Shown here: piece by piece, positions 5,788 to 12,389 of the stretch
How the letters are laid out: the number at the start of each line of letters is the position of its first letter
Numbering within the stretch: the stretch's first letter is position 1
Assembly: GCA_946886175.1 (NCBI GenBank)
Contig: CAMPIA010000016.1
Location: 1 to 13,867 of the forward strand
From: an uncultured Altererythrobacter sp.
Lineage (GTDB): Bacteria > Pseudomonadota > Alphaproteobacteria > Sphingomonadales > Sphingomonadaceae
Length of the DNA stretch: 13,867 nt
Reading direction: 5' to 3'
Translations under genes and position numbers: made by a program
The notes under the pieces: model-generated
The model's database searches: none
What the model was told of the DNA's origin: nothing
What the model saw: the letters and a program-made list of their open reading frames with translations, nothing else

Positions 5788-7032
5788 ATGGCGTCGCAAC
5801 CTATTCTCGAAAGGCTCGAAATCCTCGCCGATGCGGCGAAGTACGACGCGTCATGCGCCTCGTCGGGAACGGCGAAGCGCAATTCGCTCGACGGAAAGGG
5901 CATCGGCTCGACCGAGGGGATGGGCATCTGCCACGCCTATGCGCCCGACGGGCGCTGCATCTCTCTCCTGAAGATTCTGCTGACCAACCACTGCGTGTTC
6001 GATTGCCACTACTGCATCAACCGCAAGAGCTCGAATGTGCGCCGTGCGCGGTTCACCCCGCAGGAGGTCGCCGACCTGACGCTGAGCTTCTATCGTCGCA
6101 ACTATATCGAGGGGCTGTTCCTCTCATCGGGCATCGTGAAGAGCTCGAACCAGACGATGGAGCAACTGGTCGAGACTGCGCGCATTTTGCGCGAAGATCA
6201 CGAGTTCCGCGGCTACATTCATCTCAAGACCATCCCCGAGGCCGATCCCGAACTGGTGCATCAGGCGGGGCTCTATGCCGACCGCGTCTCGATCAATGTC
6301 GAATTGCCGACCGACAGCGGCCTCGTGCGGCTCGCACCTGACAAGGACGCGCGCCAGATCGAGGGCGCGATGGCCATGGTGAACGCCGACATCACCGAGG
6401 CGAAGGACGCGAAGAAGCGTTTCCGTCACGCCCCGCGCTTTGCGCCCGCCGGCCAGTCGACCCAGATGATCGTCGGCGCCGATTCGGCGACCGATGCCGA
6501 CATCGTGGGCAAAGCGAGCAGGCTCTACGAAGGGTTCAAGCTGCGCCGCGTCTATTATTCGGCGTTCAGCCCGATCCCCGATGCGAGCGCGGTGCTGCCG
6601 CTCAAGCGTCCGCCGCTGATCCGCGAACATCGGCTCTACCAGTCCGACTGGCTGATGCGCTTCTACGGCTATGCGCCTGCCGAAGTGATGCAGGCGACCG
6701 AGGCCGACGGCAACCTGCCGCTCGACATCGATCCGAAGCTCGCCTGGGCGCTGAAGTTCCGCGAGCGTTTCCCGCTCGACGTCAACCGTGCCGCTCGCGG
6801 CGAACTGCTGCGCGTACCCGGCCTGGGCGTGACCGCGGTCGACCGCATCGTGGCAGCGCGGCGGCACCGGACCCTGCGGCTCGACGACGTCGCGCGGCTG
6901 ACAGTCTCGATCGCGAAGGTGCGCCCGTTCCTGTGCACCGCCGACTGGCGGCCGACCGCGCTGACCGACCGCGCGGACTTGCGTGCGCTGCTCGCGCCCA
7001 AGCAGGAGCAACTGGAGCTGTTCGCGGCATGA
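5788..7032 (+). CDS. Putative DNA modification/repair radical SAM protein (TIGR03916-type, UdgX-linked)
   Basis: A 414-residue radical SAM protein of the family regularly encoded beside UdgX-type uracil-DNA glycosylases. The cluster-binding motif is CVFDCHYC (Cys69, Cys73, Cys76; CX3CX2C). Further family hallmarks are EILADAAKYDASCASSG (11-27), GLFLSSGIVKSSNQTMEQ (109-126) and YIHLKTIP (143-150). A helix-hairpin-helix DNA-binding segment is seen at about 338-360 (LLRVPGLGVTAVDRIVAAR). The last residues, QLELFAA, contain QLELF (408-412), which matches the bacterial sliding-clamp-binding consensus QL(S/D)LF. The reaction is not known; it is presumed to act on damaged DNA. There is no Shine-Dalgarno site before ATG 5788, and the LexA box and -10 abut it, so the mRNA may be leaderless. 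The stop overlaps the next start as ATGA. Confidence 0.93.
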   Translation: MASQPILERLEILADAAKYDASCASSGTAKRNSLDGKGIGSTEGMGICHAYAPDGRCISLLKILLTNHCVFDCHYCINRKSSNVRRARFTPQEVADLTLSFYRRNYIEGLFLSSGIVKSSNQTMEQLVETARILREDHEFRGYIHLKTIPEADPELVHQAGLYADRVSINVELPTDSGLVRLAPDKDARQIEGAMAMVNADITEAKDAKKRFRHAPRFAPAGQSTQMIVGADSATDADIVGKASRLYEGFKLRRVYYSAFSPIPDASAVLPLKRPPLIREHRLYQSDWLMRFYGYAPAEVMQATEADGNLPLDIDPKLAWALKFRERFPLDVNRAARGELLRVPGLGVTAVDRIVAARRHRTLRLDDVARLTVSIAKVRPFLCTADWRPTALTDRADLRALLAPKQEQLELFAA

Positions 7033-8465
7033 CCGCGCTTCGGCTCACGAAGCGCGAGACGCATTATGCGGTGCACTTGCCCGAGCCCGACGATTTCGAT
7101 GGCTGGCGCGAGCGGGCGCGGGCGCTGATCCAGTGCAACGTGCCGCCCGATCGTGTCGCCTGGACCTCGACGGACGGGCCGGAAGAGCTTTTCGCGCAGG
7201 AGGAGCAGGCGGCGCCCATGGCCATGCCCGATGCCCCGCCGGTGCGCGCGAGCCGCCAATTCGTGGAGCTGGCGCGCAGCGCCGTGCTCCATTCCGACCC
7301 GGAGCGATTCGCGCTGCTCTATTGCCTGTTGTGGCGCCTGCAATCGAACCCTCGAATGATGGAGGACAAGGCCGATCCCATCGTGCGCCGGGTGGAAGGG
7401 CTGGCCAAGGCGGTGCGGCGCGACAGCCACAAGATGCACGCGTTCGTCCGCTTCCGCCTGATCGACGGGGGCGAGGGCGGCAGCGCGGATCGCTATGTCG
7501 CATGGTTCGAACCCGAGCATCACATCCTGCGCGCCAACGCGGGATTTTTCGTGCGTCGTTTCGGCGCGATGAAATGGTCGATCCTGACACCGCGCGGCAG
7601 CCTTCACTGGGACGGAGTGACGCTCGAAGAGGGTCCGCCTGCGCAGCGCGGCGATGCGCCGGCCGGCGATGCGATGGAGGATCTCTGGCGCGCCTATTAT
7701 GCATCGATTTTCAATCCCGCGCGTTTGAAGGTCGGGGCGATGCTCAAGGAAATGCCCCGCAAATACTGGAAGAATTTGCCCGAAGCGGCGCTCATTCCCG
7801 AGCTTGTCGCGGTCGCGCAAAAGCGGGAATCTCGAATGGTCGCGGAAGGCACATGGGAGGAGGCGGAACGACCCGACTCGCTCGCCGCGATCGACCGCGC
7901 CATTCACGGTTGCCGTCGCTGCCCGATCGGTCAGCTCGATAACCAGGCGGTGATGGGGGAGGGGCTGAAGCGCTCGAGGCTGATGGTGGTGGGCGAACAG
8001 CCGGGCGATCGGGAAGATCTGGCCGGAAAGCCCTTCGTCGGTCCGGCGGGGCAACTGCTCGACGCACATCTCGAGAAGGCCGGGATCGACCGGCGCGAGA
8101 CTTACGTGACCAACGCGGTCAAACACTTCAAGTACGTGCCGCGCGGCAAGCGCCGGTTGCACCAGTCGCCGACCGCCAAGGAGATCGACATCTGCCGCTG
8201 GTGGCTCGAAAGCGAACGCGAAGTCGTGCGGCCGAAACTTGTGCTCGCGCTCGGAGCGAGCGCCGCGCGCAGTCTGCTGGGCAAGACGGTCAGCATCTCG
8301 AAGGCGCGCGGTCGGCCGCACCCGCTCGAGGATGGCAGCGAGCTGTGGATCACCGCGCACCCGTCGTATCTCCTGCGCCTCGATGGCGCTGCGCGCGATG
8401 AACAAGAGCGCCTGTTCGAAGCCGATCTGGCCGCGGTTAGGGAGCGTCTGAAGGAGATCGCTTGA
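7029..8465 (+). CDS. udgX: DUF4130-UdgX fusion: family-X uracil-DNA glycosylase/uracil-DNA cross-linking protein
   Basis: A 478-residue two-domain protein. Residues 1 to about 260 are the DUF4130 (TIGR03915, 'DNA metabolism') domain, with RFALLYCLLWRLQSNPRMMED (93-113), AWFEPEHHILRANAGFFVRRF (158-178) and WSILTPRGSLHWDG (183-196). Residues 290-478 are a UdgX-type uracil-DNA glycosylase: GCRRC (294-298, Fe-S ligands), VGEQPGDREDLAGKPFVGPAG (motif A, 321-341), GKRRLHQSP (373-381), ICRWWL (388-393) and HPSYLLR (motif B, 444-450). UdgX excises uracil and becomes covalently joined to the abasic site through the histidine of its KRRIH loop; here this is KRRLH, His378. Where family 4 enzymes have a third cluster cysteine, this protein has VKHF (His366). 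The start ATG lies in an ATGA overlap with the radical SAM gene, so translation is coupled and LexA control is shared. Confidence 0.95.
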   Translation: MTALRLTKRETHYAVHLPEPDDFDGWRERARALIQCNVPPDRVAWTSTDGPEELFAQEEQAAPMAMPDAPPVRASRQFVELARSAVLHSDPERFALLYCLLWRLQSNPRMMEDKADPIVRRVEGLAKAVRRDSHKMHAFVRFRLIDGGEGGSADRYVAWFEPEHHILRANAGFFVRRFGAMKWSILTPRGSLHWDGVTLEEGPPAQRGDAPAGDAMEDLWRAYYASIFNPARLKVGAMLKEMPRKYWKNLPEAALIPELVAVAQKRESRMVAEGTWEEAERPDSLAAIDRAIHGCRRCPIGQLDNQAVMGEGLKRSRLMVVGEQPGDREDLAGKPFVGPAGQLLDAHLEKAGIDRRETYVTNAVKHFKYVPRGKRRLHQSPTAKEIDICRWWLESEREVVRPKLVLALGASAARSLLGKTVSISKARGRPHPLEDGSELWITAHPSYLLRLDGAARDEQERLFEADLAAVRERLKEIA

Positions 8466-8508
8466 TCGTCTCCCGGTGGCGAATGCCCTCACGGTGGCCG
8501 GCGGGCGT

Positions 8509-8519
8509 GAAACGGTTTC
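8509..8519. repeat. Short perfect palindrome upstream of the LysE-type gene
   Basis: GAAACGGTTTC is a 5-1-5 inverted repeat 34 bases before ATG 8554, in the 88-base gap after udgX. It is placed where an operator would sit relative to a possible -10 (GGCTAAGG, 8536-8543). No terminator is evident in this gap, so read-through from the repair operon is possible. Confidence 0.25.
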
Positions 8520-8553
8520 GCGAACCCGGCGCCTTGGCTAAGGCCGCCGTCAA

Positions 8554-9186
8554 ATGATCGATCCGGAACGCCTCGCAGCCTTCATGCTCATGACCGGCGC
8601 AACCAGTCTCGTGCCGGGCGTCTCGATGCTGTTCGTGATGGGACAGGCGATCCGCGGCGGGTGGCGCGCGGGGGTCGCGGCGCTAGCCGGGATGCAGCTT
8701 GGTTTCATCGGTTGGTGGCTTCTCGCCGGTCTTGGGCTGGGGACTCTGGCGGCGGCGTTCCCGCTGGCTTTCAGGATTCTTGCGATCGGCGGCGCGCTGT
8801 ACCTGGCCTGGCTCGGCGTGCAGAGCATCCGCCACGCCGGAATCGAGCCGGGGCGCGACGAGGGAAGACCTGCGCGCCTGTCGCACCATGCCTTCCGCGA
8901 TGGGGTGCTGGTCGCGCTCGGCAATCCCAAGTCCCTGATCTACATCGTCGCACTGCTGCCGCCATTCATCGATGCGCGCGCGCCGGTCCCGCCGCAATTG
9001 GTCGCGTTTGCCCTGGTCGCAATGGCGATCGATGTTGCGATCGGCGCGGTCTATATCGGCGCGGGCAGCCGGCTTGCAGCGGCCATGGCGCGGCCGGAAA
9101 CGCGGCGCAGGGTCGATGTCGCGGTGGGCGCGCTGTTCGTCGCCATCGCGCTCGGCATCCTGATCGATCTGGCGGCGCGGACTTGA
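8554..9186 (+). CDS. LysE/RhtB-family amino acid exporter
   Basis: A 210-residue inner-membrane protein of the LysE/RhtB translocator family, normal length with six hydrophobic segments. Signatures are the first helix ending in TSLVPGVSMLFVMGQAIRGGWRAGV (17-41; the usual PGP is here PGV), the GALYLAWLGVQSIR segment (80-93) and the central motif FRDGVLVALGNPKSLIYIVALLPPF (114-138), which is highly characteristic. The family exports amino acids or related small metabolites; the substrate is not predictable. ATG 8554 follows a partial ribosome binding site (AAGG, 8540-8543). The stop TGA (9184-9186) overlaps the TTG start of the next gene, so the two form an operon. Confidence 0.92.
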   Translation: MIDPERLAAFMLMTGATSLVPGVSMLFVMGQAIRGGWRAGVAALAGMQLGFIGWWLLAGLGLGTLAAAFPLAFRILAIGGALYLAWLGVQSIRHAGIEPGRDEGRPARLSHHAFRDGVLVALGNPKSLIYIVALLPPFIDARAPVPPQLVAFALVAMAIDVAIGAVYIGAGSRLAAAMARPETRRRVDVAVGALFVAIALGILIDLAART

Positions 9187-9887
9187 TCCGCACCGGCGCC
9201 ATCGATCGGTGGTCGATCGTGGCGCTCGCCGTGATGGGCGTGTTGTTGACCGCGCGCGGATGGCTGGCCGACCATCCGCAGCACGATCCCTGGGCCCCGC
9301 TCGATCTCAACCACCCGCCGGGCTGGGCGACGCAATCCAAGCTGCTCGCGCTCAAGGGAGACCCGTCCGCGTGCCGCGCGGTGCTGGAGCGCAGCGAGGT
9401 TGCGTTTCGCGCCCTCGAACCGGCAGGCGAGGGCGCATGCCGCCGGCCGGACCGGACCGTGCTGACCGAGCTGCCGTTCGCACCGCGGGTTCCACCCGCG
9501 ACCTGTTCGGTGGGCGTGGGCCTCAAGCTGTGGCTGCGCGATGTCGTGCAGCCTGCCGCTGAGGCCCGCTTCGACAGCGAAGTCGCGAGCGTCGAGCATT
9601 ATGGCGCCTACAGTTGCCGCCGCCTCTATGGCCGCGCCGAAGGCCGCTGGAGCGAGCACGCGACGGGCAATGCGATCGATATCGCCGCCTTCGTGCTGGA
9701 GGATGGGCGCCGGATCGCCGTCTTGCAGGATTGGGCGGGCGAGGACGAGGAGGCTGCGTTCCTGCGCACGGTGCGCGACGGCGCATGCGGGCTCTTCGCC
9801 ACCGTCCTGTCGCCCGATTATAACGAGGCGCACGCCGACCATTTCCACTTCGATCAGGCGGGCCGCTACACGGGCCTGTGCCGTTGA
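9183..9887 (+). CDS. Extensin-like C-terminal domain protein, membrane-anchored, putative metal-dependent cell-wall enzyme
   Basis: A 234-residue protein of the Extensin-like_C family. A membrane anchor lies near the N-terminus (WSIVALAVMGVLLTARGWLA, 10-29), followed by a periplasmic domain. Six cysteines (64, 86, 108, 145, 202, 233) suggest three disulfides. SEHATGNAIDIAAF (157-170, His159 and Asp166) and HADHFHFD (217-224) resemble the zinc-binding SxHxxGxAxD and HxH motifs of LAS-type (M15/MepA-like) peptidoglycan peptidases. A role in wall remodelling is inferred; activity is unproven for the family. The proposed start TTG 9183 overlaps the LysE stop by four bases (TTGA). GTG codons at 9219 and 9231 are alternatives that would cut into the anchor. 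Confidence 0.87.
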   Translation: MIRTGAIDRWSIVALAVMGVLLTARGWLADHPQHDPWAPLDLNHPPGWATQSKLLALKGDPSACRAVLERSEVAFRALEPAGEGACRRPDRTVLTELPFAPRVPPATCSVGVGLKLWLRDVVQPAAEARFDSEVASVEHYGAYSCRRLYGRAEGRWSEHATGNAIDIAAFVLEDGRRIAVLQDWAGEDEEAAFLRTVRDGACGLFATVLSPDYNEAHADHFHFDQAGRYTGLCR

Positions 9888-9921
9888 CCGGATAGCGGCG
9901 CGGGATAAATCGCCCCCTGGA

Positions 9922-9949
9922 GTTGCCCCCGGCGGCCATATGCGGCAAC
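9922..9949. other. Dyad GTTGCC-N16-GGCAAC in the leader before DUF47
   Basis: GTTGCC (9922-9927) and GGCAAC (9944-9949) can pair around a 16-base GC-rich loop. It lies after the extensin-like gene and before the DUF47 ribosome binding site. There is no following T-tract, so it is not a clear terminator; it may be part of a leader structure. Confidence 0.2.
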
Positions 9950-9952
9950 GGC

Positions 9953-9970
9953 GCGACAGTGAAATGACCA
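9953..9970 (-). promoter_or_regulatory. Candidate PhoB box at the DUF47-pit start
   Basis: Read on the minus strand the site is TGGTCAT-TTCA-CTGTCGC, ten of fourteen to the Pho box CTGTCAT-N4-CTGTCAT with the correct 4-base spacer. It abuts the AGGAGG ribosome binding site (9970-9975) of the DUF47 gene. That position would favour repression. In Sinorhizobium the equivalent orfA-pit operon is known to be repressed through PhoB, which fits. Confidence 0.4.
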
Positions 9971-9980
9971 GGAGGATGCG

Positions 9981-10628
9981 GTGCTCAACTGGTTCCGGCG
10001 GCTGATTCCGCAAACGGGCGACTTCTTCGGCATGTTCGAACGCCATTCGGCCGCGACCGTTTCGGCGGCCGAGGCGCTGCTGGAGCTCCTGAGCGGCAAG
10101 GGCGAGCGCGCCGCGCTGGTCGGAGCGATCCGCGATCGCGAGCACGAGGCGGACGACGTGATCCGCGAAGTGCTTCAGGAAGTCCGGCAAACTTTCCTGA
10201 CGCCGTTCGACCGCGGGGCGATCATCGGGCTGATCGGCGCGATGGACGATGTCATCGACGAAATTCAGGCCTGCGCATCGGCGATCGAGACATACGATGT
10301 CGTCCGCTTCGAACCCGACATGGTGGTGATGGCGGAGAAGATCCTCGCCGCCGTCCGGATGATCGACGAGGCGCTTCCCCTGCTGCGCGACATCGGCCGG
10401 AACGGGACCAAGCTCCACCAGCTCACCGCGGCGATCGTGACGATGGAGGGGGAGGTCGACGTGGTTCACACGCGCGGCCTGATGGCGAATTACGCGAGAG
10501 CCCTGGAGGACGGCGACACCGTCCGCTTTATCGTCGAGCGCGAGACGTTCAAGCATCTCGAAAAGGTTGCCGACGCGTTCGAGGATGTCGCCAACAGTAT
10601 CGATGGCATCGTCATCGATTACGCCTGA
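9981..10628 (+). CDS. DUF47 family PhoU-like accessory protein of the Pit phosphate transporter
   Basis: A 215-residue all-helical cytoplasmic protein of the DUF47/PhoU-like family, regularly encoded just before pit genes (YkaA, or OrfA in rhizobia). The N-terminus FRRLIPQTGDFFGMFERHSA (5-24) is typical. Acidic metal-binding motifs of the PhoU type are visible at DREHEADDV (52-60), MDDVIDEI (88-95), FKHLEKVADAFEDVANSIDGIVIDYA (190-215). It is thought to modulate the transporter; the mechanism is unproven. The start is GTG 9981, five bases after AGGAGG (9970-9975); an ATG at 9976 is out of frame. The gene ends eight bases before pit, so the two form an operon. Confidence 0.93.
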   Translation: MLNWFRRLIPQTGDFFGMFERHSAATVSAAEALLELLSGKGERAALVGAIRDREHEADDVIREVLQEVRQTFLTPFDRGAIIGLIGAMDDVIDEIQACASAIETYDVVRFEPDMVVMAEKILAAVRMIDEALPLLRDIGRNGTKLHQLTAAIVTMEGEVDVVHTRGLMANYARALEDGDTVRFIVERETFKHLEKVADAFEDVANSIDGIVIDYA

Positions 10629-10636
10629 GACCGGCG

Positions 10637-11635
10637 ATGCACGATCTCGCCTTTCCGCTGCTGATCGCCCTCGTCGCGCTGGCGCTCGTCTTCGACTTCC
10701 TGAACGGAATGCACGACGCGGCGAACTCGATCGCCACGGTGGTCGCCACGCAATTGCTGTCGCCCATGGCCGCGGTCGTGTTCGCGGCGGTGGGCAACTT
10801 CGCAGCCTATTGGATCGTGGGACTGCATGTGGCCGAGACCGTCGGCGCGGGCATTATCGACAAGGATGTGGTGACGCCGGCGGTCGTGTTCGGCGCGCTG
10901 ATCGGCGCGATGTTCTGGAACATCGCCACATGGATCAAGGGCATACCGTCTTCCTCGAGCCATGCGCTGATCGGCGGACTGTTAGGCGCGGGGATCGCGC
11001 ACAGCGGCTTCACCGCAGTTGAAAGCTCGGGCACGACCAAGACGATCCTCGCCATCTTCCTGTCGCCGATTATCGGCTTCGCTATCGCGATGGTGCTGAT
11101 GCTGCTGACGAGCGTGCTGTTCCAGCGCTCCACCCCGCGCAAGGCGAACAGCACGTTCAAGATCCTCCATCTCTGCTCGTCGGCCGCCTATTCGATCAGC
11201 CACGGCGGGAACGACGCGCAGAAGACGATGGGCATCATCACCGTCCTCCTCTATTCGACCGGATACCTGGGCGGCGAATTCCGCGTGCCCGAATGGGTGG
11301 TGCTGAGCTGCTATGCGGCGATTGCGCTGGGCACGCTTTCGGGCGGCTGGCGGATCATCAAGACGATGGGCAGCGGCTTGACGCGGCTCAATCATCATTC
11401 GGGCTTCTGCGCTTCCACGGCCGGATCCTGCGTGGTGTTCGGCGCCAGCGCGATGGGCATTCCGGTATCGACGACCCACGCGATCACGGGCAGCGTGATC
11501 GGCACGGGCGCGGCGCGGCGCACGAGCGCGGTGCGCTGGACCGTGGCCAGCAGAGTTGTCATGGCATGGTTCATAACCATCCCCGCAAGCGCGACCGTGG
11601 GTGCCGGGTTCTACTTTCTGACCCGGCTCTTTTAA
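10637..11635 (+). CDS. pit: Low-affinity inorganic phosphate transporter, PiT family
   Basis: A 332-residue inner-membrane phosphate permease, compact like other alphaproteobacterial Pit proteins and shorter than the roughly 500-residue E. coli PitA. The inverted-repeat signatures are both present: FDFLNGMHDAANSIATVV (19-36) and SISHGGNDAQKTMGII (186-201), as are the reentrant-loop motifs IPSSSSHALIGGLLG (103-117) and IPVSTTHAITGSVIG (275-289). It carries metal-phosphate driven by the proton gradient under phosphate-replete conditions. ATG 10637 is eight bases after the DUF47 stop. The TAA stop (11633-11635) shares bases with the phoB stop on the opposite strand. No terminator separates the convergent operons. 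Confidence 0.96.
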   Translation: MHDLAFPLLIALVALALVFDFLNGMHDAANSIATVVATQLLSPMAAVVFAAVGNFAAYWIVGLHVAETVGAGIIDKDVVTPAVVFGALIGAMFWNIATWIKGIPSSSSHALIGGLLGAGIAHSGFTAVESSGTTKTILAIFLSPIIGFAIAMVLMLLTSVLFQRSTPRKANSTFKILHLCSSAAYSISHGGNDAQKTMGIITVLLYSTGYLGGEFRVPEWVVLSCYAAIALGTLSGGWRIIKTMGSGLTRLNHHSGFCASTAGSCVVFGASAMGIPVSTTHAITGSVIGTGAARRTSAVRWTVASRVVMAWFITIPASATVGAGFYFLTRLF

Positions 11636-12330
11636 CCCTTGCCGACATTCTCCAGCGCATAGCCGGCCGAGCGAACGGTGCGGATCGGATCGAGCGCGCC
11701 CTCCACTTCGATGGCCTTGCGCAGACGGCGGATGTGGACGTCGACGGTGCGCAGTTCGATGTCGCTGCCGGTGCCCCACACGCCATCGAGCAACTGGTTG
11801 CGGCTGAACACGCGGCCGGGGCTTTCCATGAAGAACTTGAGCAGGCGGTACTCGGTCGGCCCCATCTGCAGCGCCTGGCCGCGGCGCGAAATCTTGTGTG
11901 CGACCGGATCGAGCCTGATGTCGCCGACTTCGATCGTCTCGCCCGCCAGCGCGGGGCGAATGCGGCGCAGCACGGCCGAAACCCGCGCGAGGAGTTCACG
12001 CGGAGAGAACGGCTTGGTGACGTAGTCGTCCGCGCCGGTCTCGAGCCCGCGAATGCGGTCGTCCTCGGCCTCGCGCGCGGTCAGCATGATGATCGGGACG
12101 TGCGCGGTCGCCTTGTCGCGGCGCAGGCGGCGGCAGACCTCGATCCCGCTGGTCCCCTCGATCATCCAGTCGAGGATCACCAGATCGGGCACTTCCTCTG
12201 CCGCGAGTATCAGAGCCTCGTCCCCGTCGGCGGTCGCGCGCACGCGATAGCCTTCGTTGGTGAAACGATACTCGAGCAGTTCCGAGAGTGCGGGGTCGTC
12301 TTCGACGAGAAGCAGCGTTGCGGTGGTCAT
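11632..12330 (-). CDS. phoB: Phosphate regulon response regulator (OmpR/PhoB family)
   Basis: A 232-residue transcription factor with an N-terminal receiver domain (Asp11-Asp12, phospho-acceptor Asp54 in LVILDWMIEGTSG, Thr84, Lys107 in TKPFSPREL) and a C-terminal winged-helix domain (about 130-227; TEYRLLKFFMESPGRVFSR, TVDVHIRRLRKAIE, IRTVRSAGYAL). When phosphorylated by PhoR it binds Pho boxes and controls phosphate-starvation genes. The location directly after phoU in a pst operon supports PhoB over other OmpR-type regulators. phoR is not in the window. A candidate Pho box with a CATAAT -10 precedes it, consistent with autoregulation and a promoter of its own within the operon. The ribosome binding site is weak. 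Confidence 0.95.
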   Translation of the reverse strand: MTTATLLLVEDDPALSELLEYRFTNEGYRVRATADGDEALILAAEEVPDLVILDWMIEGTSGIEVCRRLRRDKATAHVPIIMLTAREAEDDRIRGLETGADDYVTKPFSPRELLARVSAVLRRIRPALAGETIEVGDIRLDPVAHKISRRGQALQMGPTEYRLLKFFMESPGRVFSRNQLLDGVWGTGSDIELRTVDVHIRRLRKAIEVEGALDPIRTVRSAGYALENVGKG

Positions 12331-12350
12331 GACGCTTTCAAGACACCGCG

Positions 12351-12371
12351 ATTATGTCACTTTGACGACAG
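12351..12371 (-). promoter_or_regulatory. Candidate PhoB box and -10 element upstream of phoB
   Basis: On the minus strand CTGTCGT-CAAA-GTGACAT (12354-12371) matches eleven of fourteen positions of the Pho box with correct spacing. CATAAT (12351-12356) overlaps its end and is a good -10; the start of phoB is about 20 bases further on. This points to an internal promoter with PhoB autoregulation. Whether the overlap means activation or feedback repression cannot be told from sequence. Confidence 0.5.
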
Positions 12372-12372
12372 G

Positions 12373-12389
12373 ATCGTCACGTATCGTCA
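12373..12389. repeat. Tandem heptamer ATCGTCA, 10 bp apart, across the phoU stop
   Basis: ATCGTCA occurs at 12373-12379 and 12383-12389, one helical turn apart. On the minus strand this gives TGACGAT twice, just upstream of and in phase with the candidate PhoB box. The second copy to be read contains the phoU TGA stop. It could be an extended PhoB binding array. Confidence 0.35.

Noticed and set aside
5680..5799. N-terminal extension of the pyridoxamine-oxidase-like protein to 200 residues
   Set aside because: It would overlap the radical SAM start and its operator, has no ribosome binding site, and adds non-family sequence; AAGGAG before ATG 5679 supports the short form.
8403..8417. QERLF in the UdgX C-terminal region as a second clamp-binding motif
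   Set aside because: It lies within the last helix of the glycosylase domain and not in a free tail, so the match to QxxLF is probably structural chance.
6669..8492. 607-codon open frame on the minus strand opposite the radical SAM/UdgX genes
   Set aside because: It is rich in Arg, Ala and His with no recognisable domain and lies wholly opposite two well-identified genes; in GC-rich DNA such antisense frames stay open by codon bias.
9898..9949. Intrinsic terminator after the extensin-like gene
   Set aside because: The possible stems are imperfect or widely spaced, and no T-tract follows.
9051..10556. 501-codon minus-strand open frame across the LysE, extensin-like and DUF47 genes
   Set aside because: It spans three identified plus-strand genes and their spacer, has low-complexity composition and no family features.
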